This document shows positions 28,401-41,300 of a DNA stretch of 64,000 nucleotides, piece by piece (within the stretch, counting starts at the first letter, position 1; each line of letters begins with the position of its first letter). A program made the position numbers and the translations under genes. The notes under the pieces were generated by a model. The model ran no database searches, was not told the DNA's origin, and was given only the letters and a program-made list of their open reading frames with translations. The stretch is from Anadara kagoshimensis (lineage: Eukaryota > Mollusca > Bivalvia > Arcoida > Arcidae): positions 50,157,920-50,221,919 of the forward strand of contig CM037861.1 in the NCBI GenBank assembly GCA_021292105.1, in the 5' to 3' direction.

Positions 28401-29817
28401 ATGGATCTGTTGTCATATAGGCATCATGGATGTTAATACTGAAGGAATCATTAACATGATGCAGGATACACAAACATACCCTCTACTGTCTGGGGGGATG
28501 ACACCCAATAATTAGTAGTGAATTGAAGTTGCACTGATCTGTGATGTCACTTATGTCATATCAATGTTTAATCATGATGTCAGATACTACAAGTCATGAC
28601 AATTTTGACATTTACTATTGTTGATTTTGATTGTCACCAATAGTGGACACTGAATGCTTTCCAGTCAATCTGGACGCAAATGAGGTTGATTAATAAAAAC
28701 ACATCGACCTTGGAACAAGGAAGATTGTGACTGAGAATTATTTCCCTGTGTACATTCAGTTTTACTGTCTTTGTAAATGAAATGTCAAAAAGAAAGTGCC
28801 ATGAACTAGGAAAAATCTTCAAAAAACTATGACAGCTGATAGATATACATGGACATTTTCTTTCCTATGTTATAAAATCAAAACCTATCGAGAAATCACT
28901 CGTTCTCTTAAATGCACCATTTAAGATGTAGAATTTGAAAACTTGTGGGCTGTATTCTACAGATAATTGAAATATTTACAGGGTTTTATTTCTTTTATTT
29001 TTAAATATTTTTATATAAAAAAATTAAATTTCAAATTTTTATTGATGGTTGTATTTGCCACCTAAAAACATACATGTATAAATGTATATGCAACTAGGCC
29101 ATTGATCAGCAAGGCAGTGCTATGTTTATTAATGTTTTTTAACGATATATAACATCACAGAATGCAGATGCCTAATTCTGTCATTATACCAGTTTTAATG
29201 CTTTCCTTAACTTGCTTTGGCCTTGTAACAGACAACCATACAGGCCTTATCACAACTTGCACTTGTCAGTCTTAATACTTAAGTTTTAAAATCTCACAGG
29301 GAAAAACATAAATCAAGACTGTAGGTTAAAAATGAGAATTATAAAGAAATATATTGACAATTATACTGAGTTCTCTTGGAATAACTCAAGATGTGATTGG
29401 GTACATGTGACCTTTAACCCAGGATTGACATCATTCGTTTGTATCCTTTGATGTTGACAAGTGGGCAGTGCTTATTGACAGTGACATCATTGACAGTTCA
29501 ATTTTGAAATTTGACAAAGTTAATTAATCTTATTCATAATTATCTTGTGATTTATTGTTAAAATTTAAAAGATTGCAAAGATAAGAGATTTAACTTTGAT
29601 TCAACTGAATTTATTGGGCGATAACTGACCGCATACAAATTAAGCCTTTCAATTTGTGCATTGCCAACTGAAATAATCATCCCAAAGAAATTCAGTACAT
29701 GTACAATCAAAGTTTAATCCTAAGTTGTAAAATTGAACCTTTATACCTGAAAATTAAACCTTAATACAGTGTACATGTATGTATTGTGAGTTTTGAAGTG
29801 TTCCGAGTTTTATTAAC

Positions 29818-29861
<44 letters not shown>

Positions 29862-32800
29862 TATACAAATGTTAAATATTTTACAAGGTATAGAATTTAC
29901 AATTTTTCCGAAATATTTTTGTATGGACATGAATGGTGCTGATATGGTTACTTTTAATTTTGATATTGTGTGTTTATTTTTTTACTTGTTAGTAATTCTT
30001 AATTAGATTTTACATGTATTTTTTAATTCTTTCCATAGATTATATCAATGTTGTATTTCTTAGTGTTTATTTTTCAATTTTTCAAACCCTTAACATTTTA
30101 ATTAGGTAATTTAGTATGCAATTTTTTTAATATTTGTAACTAAGCCTCTGTGATGAATATTCTTGTCAAAAAATGTCAAATTTAATTAATTTTTACGCAT
30201 GAAGATTTCAACTTCCCACCCTTGGACATTGCCCCTCCCATGCAAGTTTTGAATTTGCATGTTTTGTAATGTATTTTATTAATCAAATTGAACACTAAAA
30301 CAGTGTGTCTTTAAAGATGAATTAATCAATTTTGGATTTGGATTTTTTTTTTTTTTTGTATATTATTTATAATATATAAGAATGTAGCTAGCTAATACAG
30401 TGTCACAGTAAATTAATATATTTATATACAGGAATGGCTGCAAATTAAATAATCTTAACCAAAATATAGTTACATACGTTTTTGTAGTAACATAATAAAA
30501 ATGGGTATGTTTAACAATTCAAAAATAAAAATTAGCAGAATATTACCACAGTGATTGCATTGAATAAGTGGTGATAAATATTGAAACTTTTTAACATAAA
30601 TATCATGTTATATGTAGGTTTAACATATTATATGACTATAAGAGAATTGTGTAATAAATTATCAATTGTTATATCATTTACTAGTATTTTTTTGTCACAT
30701 TCAGCGAGAAAATAATGAGGTCACAATGGGAGAAGATAGCATTTTCAACAAGTTAGGCGAAAGTGGACTTATTAGTTTTTCTGACTACATATTTTTACTG
30801 ACCGTTTTGTCAAGTAAGTAAAATATTTTGTTTATCACTGAATGATCATAAACATATTAATATAAACCTGTCTTAACAAATTTTGATGTTTCTATACATT
30901 TCTTGTAATATTTTAGTCTTGGTCAGAATTTCCCAACTAGGGACATATATGCATTACACATCAATCAACTTAGTTGATAAAACTTGTATTTTTGGACAAG
31001 ATAAATGTTGTCCCAGCTCTTGGTCAGTATTAACAAAATGGCAATACCTGTATCCCAAACATCAATATCATTAGTTTGGTATCCTACCAATACCAGACTT
31101 GGTCTGACCCAAGGCTTGTAAGTTCTTTCACCAAGCTCTCTGCATTGTGAAATGAAAGTCACTGTTCTTTCGGATGCGAACTTAAAATAAATGAGGTCCT
31201 GTGTGACCGTAGGTGTGGCATGATAAAGAACCCTGCTGTATAATGTCATCAGCACAATGCACAGGTAAAATTTCTGCACCTTTACTTATAGGTGGCGATG
31301 TCTTGATATAAGTGAAATATTCTTGACTGGGACATTAAACACTATTTTCTCAACTTAACTCTTCCCAATACACCATACCCAATACACCATACACTAACAC
31401 AGTGATGTTTACTGTGATAAATACTGTAAATGGATAAAATAATGAATTAGATCACATTATAATGATACTAAAATCTTCATAAACTCTAACATATTTTATT
31501 AGTTTTAAAATTTCAGTCAAGAAAATGTCACATGTAGAGTCAAAACCAGCTAAAAACTAGAACTGTCTCTTGAGAGCCAACTACCCCCCCCCCTCCCCAA
31601 TTTAATGTTTTCCCACAACCTTGACCTTTAAGATATGACCTTGGTTTAAGGTCATGACACACCTTCGGACCATGAAGATTTTTCTTGTAAAGTTTTATGA
31701 CTGTCATCGAAAGCAGCTATGGGATATGGTCCGGATGTGATTTTACACGGACAGACAGACAGATATGGTGATTCTTATATTCCCCCTCAAACTAGTTTGG
31801 GGGGTGGGGGGGGGGGGTATAATTATTTACAAAACTTGTCAGGTAGATTATGTAGACAAAAAGAGGCATGATTCATATAACTTGCATGTATAATGAATTG
31901 ATTCTATCAGGAAATTTTTGTGAACTATATAATTATATATATTTTAAATTTTATATTGCAGCTCCTTCCAGAAATTTTCAGATTGCTTTCCAAATGTTTG
32001 ACCTAGATGGTAATGGAACTGTTGACTTTGATGAATTTATGAAGGTGAGTGAGTTAAATAGGGGTTATATATTCCTGGCAGTCATGTTAGATTTTACATA
32101 TATCATACTTGCCTAGCCTTTCTTGAGACTAGGAGTATGTTTAAGTAAATTTTTATCGTAAGTTTTACAAAATTGGTCGTAAGGATTCCCTGTTTGACTT
32201 ATGCTGTATAATACTTGGGTTTGAGTTTTTGATCCCTTTTTTTCATTCCTCATTTTAATTGGCAGCTAAAGATCCTGATTTGCAGTTAAAGATCATCACT
32301 TTCATGACCATGACATTGAAAAGCCATTTCTAAACAAATGTACAACACTGGATCCTCCCAGATTTGTGCTCTTGTACAGTTTAAACCTACCTGTATCATA
32401 TACATAGGAGATTATATCCTTCTACTGGTATAAACATCTGTTTTAATTTATAAGTGTTTTATTAAGATGTGTTGGAAGTTTGCTTGTTTAACTTAATTTG
32501 CAGCTATTTTTGCCAGTTTTCAAAATTTTTACTTTTCTTTTGGAATTGTGATTTTGACATGGCCTGGTTTGTTTATGTTTGATTTGATTGATAAATAGAT
32601 GCACAGACTTGTAGCAGCTTTTTTAGCTCACCTGAGCCGAAAGGCTCAGATGAGCTATTGCTATCTATCACCGTCCGTCGTCCGTCGTCCGTCGTTCGTC
32701 GTGCGTCGTCCGTCGTGCGTAAACTTTACATTTTAATCTTCTCCTCCAAAACTACTGAGCCAAATTTGATGAAACTTGGTAATTATTATGCCTGGGTAAC

Positions 32801-35800
32801 AGACTTTCAAAATTGTGTTCGGGGTGTGACCACGCCCAACAATATGGCTGCCGTTACTATAAATAGCAAAAAGACAAAAAAATCTTCTTCTCTGAAACCA
32901 AAAGGTGCAGGCAAATTTTGATTGGATATTTGGATTCAGGATACCTAGATACACTAAAATTGTGTTTTTCATGAAAATTGAACGAAAAATAGGTTACGCG
33001 TTTTTTGCGTAAAATTATGTAATTTTTAAAATGAGACATTTGTTGTTATAACTTCATAATGGCTGAAGATAATTGTATGGAGTTTTCACTATTGATCTTG
33101 TCTTGCGATTTTCTTCCGATTGATGTCAAGGTCATGTCCCAGTTTTTGACCTTTGATAAAAAATGCTATTTTTTAAACATTTCTGGTGATAATGATGTAG
33201 GATTTTTGGTTAATTGTAGGTATTGACATGACGATCATTTTGATATATCGATTAAGTTCATGGGTTCAAAGGTCAAGGTCACAGATGTACAAGTTTACCA
33301 AAATAGTTAATTATCTGCAAAACTATGAACTTTTTGTATAGGCATGTATATTAGAATATTGTAGGTAATGGCCCAATGGTCATTTTGATATATAAATAAA
33401 GGTCATGAGTTCAAAGGTCAAGGTCACAGATGTAAACAAGTACTGAAATGATTATTTATCTCTAAAACTATAGACTTTTTGTATAGGCATGTATATTAGA
33501 ATATTGTAGGTAATGGCCCAATGGTCATTTTGATATATGAAAAAGGTCATGAGTTCAAAGGTCAAGGTCACAGATGTGCATGAATACCTGAATGGTTAAT
33601 TATCTTGAAAACTGTTAACTTTTTGTATATGCATGTATATTAGAATATTGTAGGTATTAGCCTAACAACCATTTTGATATAGGAATGAAAATTATGGGTT
33701 CAAAGGTCAAGGTCATAGATGTGAACAAGGTCTGAAATGATTATTTATCTCAAAAACTATAAACCTTTTGTATAGGCATGTATATTAGAAAATTAAGGTA
33801 TTATCCTAATGATCATTTTGATATATGAATGAAGTCATGGGTTCAAAGGTCAAGGTCACAGATGTGAATGAATACCTAAATGATTAATTATCTTGAAAAC
33901 TATTAACTTTTTGTATAGGCATGTATATTAGAATATTGTTGGTACTGGCACAGTGGTCATTTTGATATATAAATGAAGAGCATGGGTTCAAATGTCAAGA
34001 TCACAGATACAAACAAGTACTGAGATGATTTTTTATCTCAAAAACTATAAACTTTTTGTATAGGGATGTATATTAGAATATTGGCCGAATTATCATTTTG
34101 ATATTTGAATGAAGCTCATGGGTTCAAAGATCACAGGTGAGCGTTAAGGCCCATGGGCCTCTTGTTTCAAAATATGATGATATGCTTTTCATTATTTAGG
34201 TACAAAATGTTATTCAAAGTCAGACCAGTATGGGCAAACGTCACAGAGACCATTCAACTACTGGCAGTATAGCTAAAGGTGTTGGTTCTGCTCTTTGCAC
34301 TTACTTTTTTGGAGCAGAGAAGAAGAGGAAGCTTACTGTAAAGGAATTCCTTGAATTTCAAGAGCAAGTGATTAGTGAAATTTTGAGGATTGAGGTAAAT
34401 TGCATTCACTTTATAGTAAAACTTTTCACTGCTTTGGACTGAAATACTGACTTTGTGTATTCAAAGGGAAAAGAAAACCCATTCAGACAATACATTTACC
34501 AGTTTCGTTTTAAATTTGGAAATTCCCAATGGGGTTCACTGTTGTTGCACATGATTCCCCTAACATTTACTAATGCGGAAAAGTGATCTCCATTGGACAT
34601 GGAATCATATCAGTTCACGTTTTCCTGTAAAAACCTCATGTTTGCCTTGATTTTGTGACATAAACTTTTTTCGAAAATGTCCTGCACAAAACTTAAGGGG
34701 ACAAGGCCAAACCACATTTGCATAAACTTTTGTGTCATAAATTTCTGAAGTCATATCCATTTACATACATGTATTGTATCAATTTCAGTTGTGGCTGAAA
34801 CGGCTTAAAAATAGGACAAAATTTTGATTAAAAAATATAAATGAAATTATTCAAGTTTGAGCTCATTTCATCTTGTGATCATTGAGGCCTGTTTATATTT
34901 AGAATTTGTCAAGAAAAAATCAAACTTATAAACCATAGTTATAGACAATCTATCTAGGATTTCTTGTTGGACATACATACAAATACTTATTGACAGTTCA
35001 CTTCTATGACACACTATTAAATAAATTAAGAAAATAAGATAAATTGTAAATATCATTAGATATAAATATTGCTGACTTATCAATATTTTACAGTTTGAGA
35101 GGTATGACCCTACTGATGGTAAAATAACAGAGAAAGATTTCGGAGTAATTTTACTAACTTACGCCGGTTATCCAGCCAGCAGAAAAAGTCGCATGTTAAA
35201 ACGAGTACGCAAGAAGTACAAGGAAGAACCACAGGTAAGAAATAACATGAAGCCATGACGACCTGTCATGCCACAGGCAGAACCATATTCCACTAACAAG
35301 CGATATAATATTCTTTCATCACAATCTTGCATTGAGTCACCTTACAATTTTTTTGCAAGCAGGTGAAACAATCACAAAATTCTGACAGGTATATGTGAAC
35401 CCTTGCTTTAGAAATGTAAACAGAGCATTTACCAACTCAATATCAGGAACTTGTCAATGGAGTTCGCCACTGGACCATGTGATAACCTCTACCATTTGTG
35501 CAGAGCACTTACTTCTAATTCATATGGCATCGCATAAAACAACATTATTCTGTAAATTTGCCATCTTAACGTTTTTCAAAACGTTCCGCACAAATGTTAA
35601 GGGTTTTGATCACATGGTACAGTGAGGAACCTCATTGGTTGATAAAATTTAGTAATTGCTGTTATTTTCCTGAATTAGAAAATATCAAATACAAATTCAC
35701 TTGTCCATAGGAACAGATTACAAAGGATTTATTTGTTGAATATTTTTTCACTTGTCTCAGGTTGTCCGACTACTAATAATGTGGAGCCCTGATATGATTT

Positions 35801-38336
35801 AAGAAATCTATCTATTCGAGTGTATTCATTCAGTATTATGGATGAGAGTCAGTAATAATGAATTTTGATTACACTCAAACTTATACATGTATTCACAATC
35901 ATAAAAAATATTGTTAGCATGGCAGAAATGTAAAATTATCGGCACAATAATTTATTTTATCTATTTTAAATATTGAATAAAAAAGTTTTTGTTGCAGGTA
36001 CTCTTTAATTGCATATTTAAATGTTATTGCGTAATCAGAAGTCATGACCCAGAGCATATTCATATATGCTAAAAGAAATAGGTTCACTGAAATCAGGTCA
36101 TTTCCAATTGTAAATGCATGTACAGTTGAATCTCGTTATCTCGAACTCGGATATTTCGAACTACCGGATATCTCGAACTTTTTTAAAAAGTCCGAACAGA
36201 GTTGTTCTTTATTAAACCAAAATTACTCCAGTTATCTCAATTCGGATGTCTCGAATTATCGGATATGTTGAACAATATTTTCGTCCCCTTGAATGAAAAT
36301 CCTAGGAAAATTACACTCGTTAACTCAAACAAAAAATTTAGGAAACTTAAATTTGTTAACTCGAACAAAAAATTTGGAAAATTAAATTTGTTAACTCGAA
36401 CAAAAAATTTTGGAAAATCAAATTAGTCAAAGCCTACAAATTTTTTGGTAGAAAAAAACACATTCCGACATAAAAAAAATATTTGACTGTCGGCCTCGTG
36501 TTGATTTTAAAACGACAACATTACACTGACCTCCCAATTTCCTTAAGCCCTTAATTATTATCCCTTGCATAAGCAATTAAACCCTCAAGGAGATTAACAG
36601 GTGTTATAATTACTGCCAAGCTGAACATGGCTGCCGAAAAGCGTGTGATGAGAACATTACTAAATACAACCGGAAGCTTGGGGTGATTAAAGTACACAAA
36701 GCGAAACTGGTGTGGAGACCAAAGCGGACTCCACTATTTGTCGGCTAATAACAATAGCGCAATCGCTTATTGACAGATTTGAGTAATTAAAGAAAATCTT
36801 ATAAAACAAAATGCATAATTGAATACATACGATATAGGAGAAAACGGCAAAATACAGTTTGACAAGATAAAGCCCGAAGCGACTTCCGGTAGGCGTGTAC
36901 GAGTTACTTTCCTTTTGTTGCCGTTTTTAACATCGGTTATCTCGAACTCCGGATAAGTCGAACTTTTTGCATTTCCCCGTCGAGTTCGAGATAACGAGAG
37001 TCAACTGTATTTAAATGTAGCAGTAATTTTATTCTTGACAGGGTATCACATTTGAAGAATATTTGAATTTCTGGAAGTTTTTGAAGAGCATAAATGATGT
37101 TGATACAGCACTCAGTTTCTATCATTTAGCCGGTGTTTCTATTGATGGAGGTATGTTGATATTGGTTACATATAATATGGGTTTTGACCAAAATACCACA
37201 TGGCACTCCATTACATTTGTACAGAGCTGTTATTTTTATTAGATAAACTGTACAATCATGTCATTTGTCATTGTCTCATAAAAAATTTGGAAATTGTTGG
37301 GAAACATTTTCTATGACCAACAAATACAATTGACAGATTGCCAGCTATGCCCATAATGTTTCGACAAAGACCTGGCATGCTTGAATTATACACAAAAAAA
37401 GAAGAAAACTCGGCCTGAATTTTGCCATTTAATGATGTCACTGACACTAGTACATCCTTAGTTGCCGTGGTACTGCTTTAGTTGCCATGGTACTGCTTTG
37501 GTACCATGATTGTGGCCAGTGTCTGAACATAACAGGCATTGTCGGGGATATGTCGATTATTAATCACAAAAATAAGTGGATACCTCGTTAGGTTACTTGT
37601 AGTAGGTAATAAACAAGTTTTACCTCATTTGTAATCCTGAGTAATGTTACCTCTCTTTGTTTTAGTATCATATATATTAATCACAATGAATACCCTGTTA
37701 GGTTATTTGCTAATTTTTCTTCATTTGTTATCCCTGGTTATGTTACATGTACTTTTTTTTTGTATCATATATACTATATGTTAAGCAAATAAACACAAAT
37801 ACATACATATTATATACACAGTGTGTATGTACAACCCTCTGTATCATGTTGAGTCCTTTTTAGTAGCCGTATCACTACGAGTCGCTCCAGTGATACAGCT
37901 ACTAAAAAAAGGACAAGACCTGATATGAAGAGTTGTACATACACACTGTGTATATGATATTTTTATCTAACATTACCAAATAGGTTGTTCAAGATAATAA
38001 AAAACACTTTATGTAAAAAAAAAATTTTTTTACCACCGAGAGCCACTGAACTATGTGTTGACATATGTTCTTTAGTAATGACTTCATTATTTACATTTGA
38101 CAAATTGGAGATTCCCCAATGACGTCACAATGAAAAATCTAACTAAAAGTGCATGTGAACTTCACCGGGAATGTTGTATCACCACAATGTTGTGATACAA
38201 GATTCTGTATTATACGTGTTCGATAAAACTTGTATATCATCAAATACAATAGAAAAACTAGTCTAATGTTAGATAAACTGTTTTGCCAGTCATGACAATG
38301 AAGGAATAACTTACATTTAGTATTAAATTGATGAGA

Positions 38337-38375
<39 letters not shown>

Positions 38376-41300
38376 GAGCGACCATGAATATACATGTAAT
38401 TGCTCAAATTCTATTATACAAAAAGGGTATGTCTTTATACAGGGAAATTTTGTGTAGAATTACAATACATGTACATATGTAGTTGTTGTACAGTTATGTA
38501 ACATGTTAATTTAGCTCTGTCTTCAAACTTTGAATTCAGCATTAGGTGTAATGATAATATTAATGCTTAAGTTGACTTCAAACTCCTCACACTGTCAATA
38601 AAACCTTACATCATCATCACATTTTCCTACCACTTCAGGGTCTTGTATAAGAACCTTTTCCCATTGCCAAAAAGTGAACATTTTTCCTGGTTTTGTAGAT
38701 GAAAATTCCCAATTTAATTTGCATAAGAATTGAGGGGTAAAACGCCAGAACAAGCTATACAAAAAACTCCATATTTCAGCATAGTATTTATTTTTCTTAA
38801 ACAAATGGTTTTTCCCACAAGTTCATCTAAAGGCCCCTGTCCCAAAGTGACAAGACAAACCCCTGCAATTGTCCTCCTGGTTAATTGCATATTTTTATAG
38901 TAGTGCTCGCTCTCTATGTGGGAGATCCTGTGTTTGAATGCCAGCAATGTCTAATCAAGACTTGAAAAAAAGTAGTGACTGTTCTGTTGCCAAACACTTA
39001 GCATTTAGAAATTGAAAGTCACAGGGTCCTTAGGAAGAGACCTTAAAAACAATGTCCCATGCCACGGCAGGTGTGGCACATGAAAGAACCCTTGATGCAC
39101 TGCAAAGGTCAAAATTTCTGCAACTTCACCTTTAGCTGGTGACATCTGGATAAAAGTAAAATATTCTTGACTGGGATGTAAAACCCCATTCATTCAATCA
39201 ATCAATCAATCGATATAAGTGAAATAGTCTTGACTGGGATGTAAAACCCCATTCAATCAGTCAATCGTGGTTAATTTTTTGGTATATACCTAACAAAAGA
39301 TGATGTATATATACATGTATGTAATTTATATTTCAGAAACACTGAAGCATGTAGCCAAGACTGTAGCACATGTAGAACTTACGGATCATATCATAGATGT
39401 CGTGTTTACTTTGTTTGATGAAAATAGTAAGTACTATTAACGTAGATAAGTTACTTCTTAACAAAAAATTTACAGAAAAGATTTTAAAAGCATACAAAGA
39501 CAAGTAAATTCAGTGAATTAAGATCCCCTGCTGGCAGGTTCTGTTTTTGGTGACTTGTGTTAAAAGAGCAATAACTCTCAGGAAAATGAGCAAACCATCT
39601 TGGGCTAACGATATGCACATCTCCTATAAATGTCGATGCTTTGCTCTGAGTTTCATGAAAAAGTGCTTCATAGTTTTGGAGAGTTTTTGCAGACAAGAAT
39701 TTCTGATGGATGGACAGAAACTCAAGTTAAATAAATAGAATAAATGAAAAATGGTAAGAAAAAGTTTAGAGATAGAATCGAGTTTCTTGTTGGTCAATTA
39801 GCAGTTGAAAGTTATAGCATTGTCCATGTGCATCCATGGATCTTTGTTTAATCAGAGTCTATATATTGATTAATGAAAATTAGTATTTGCAATAAGGCTT
39901 TGTAATGGTCAAAGATCTGTGTTTTTACATCCTTTATTCAGTTAATTTTATAAATTATAATGAAATACAGAAAAGTATAAGACATGTACCTTGCATAAAT
40001 AAATATTTAGAATGCAGTGATTTTGTTAAAAACTACCTCTGCCTTTAAGATTGGGAAATTTGAAGTTCTGAGATCTAGCAAACTGCATTATGATATCCTG
40101 GCAATAGCTAGTATCTTCATTACAAAGACACTATATTGTGGTATTATCTGATATTATGTGGGTATAAGGACAACTATATGTAATTTTTCAGTGCATCACT
40201 GGAATTTTTGTGGACAAAATGGGAAATTCTAACATGACCTGTGTTTTCCTTCATATGAAACATGAAGAAGCCAGCCGTGGTATAACAAACGATATACCCA
40301 TCGCTGCTCCGTTTTAATGACATGCTTATCTTATGATGTCATGCTATGTGTCGCGAACAATGGTTGTGACATAATTTTCATTCATAAAATGATTTATTTC
40401 AATGGAGGTAATTTCAACAGCCGAATTGTTTCAAGGGACTTTTTACAAATGAATAGTAAAATGTACTTCCGAAGAAAGAGTTTATAATGTTTATTTCAAT
40501 TTTTTTTATCTAACTCATGTTAGAATTGAATTGATCAACATTGACTGTGGTATATCGGCCGGAGTTCACATGCGGCGAATATATCACTCGGTGGCAAAGC
40601 GACCTCGTGATATATTCTTCCGCATGTGAACTCCGGTCCTTGTATTATTTGACAATATACCTTGGGTAAATGTTGATTATTTCTTTATTTTAGTCATTTT
40701 TCACTTGGGGAAACTACCTTTAATTTTGGTGGTAATTTAAAGCAAACAAAATCACTGGAATGTTTCCCTTTATATGGCAGCCATTCCTTGGCTTATGTAA
40801 GCCGTTGATTGCTGATGTTGTTGACCTGTGTAAATACAGACTTTTGGAAACCATTCACATTTCATTGATGCCACAATGCATGCATTAGTGGAAGGATTAA
40901 TTTTTTAAATAAATGATATTACATGTACATGTATTATATAGCAATATATGCTTTGCATAGAAATTAAATGATAAATCTGGAGGTGTTAGCGTGCAATAAA
41001 TATTGATATTTGCTTGCAAACTTTGTTTCAGTCCTAGATGTCCGGAATCAATTTTTTCATATTGCATGCTTTGTCACATGACATTGTCATCTATGACGTC
41101 ATACAATTGTTGTAACATGCCTGAAGATGTCATCGCTGTGTTGTTGTCATATTTATGTATGGTGAGACACAATGATATTTTTAGACGAAATACTAGGATG
41201 GAGCAAGCTCGTGCAAATGTTGAGTCAACTCAAGACAGTATTTCACAATGTCAGTTCAATAACCCTATAACATTGTGTAATATATGTAGATTAAACATAG

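Larger units (their letters stand above)
17669..30704 (+). other. MICU1 intron 4 (13 kb), no exon seen
   Basis: The largest intron. Recognised content: G runs (19551-19567 and 26757-26773), MITEs (21928-22070, 24058-24232, 26338-26524 and 27427-27600), a tRNA-derived SINE fragment (28290-28383) and a CA microsatellite (29822-29857). Two weaker direct-repeat-like passages (20630-20770 and 24700-25110) were also noted. The remainder is AT-rich sequence in which I see no conserved exon. Exon joining between 17668 and 30705 is in phase without one. Confidence 0.7.
37151..39336 (+). other. MICU1 intron 9 with hairpin elements and a SINE
   Basis: 2186 bp. Contains two palindromic elements (37813-37965 and 37965-38280), a CA microsatellite (38340-38372) and a SINE (38880-39275). 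No extra exon seen. Confidence 0.7.

Noticed and set aside
17669-30704. A muscle-type MICU1 microexon in intron 4
   Set aside because: Vertebrates have such a 12-nt alternative exon, but one so short cannot be identified by eye in 13 kb; no claim is made.
32658-33039. Similar 60-112-aa frames in the leaders of E2a, E2b and E3
   Set aside because: They share sequence only because the transposon leader is repeated. The frames end at different points, overlap on both strands and lack a recognisable domain, so they are probably not coding.
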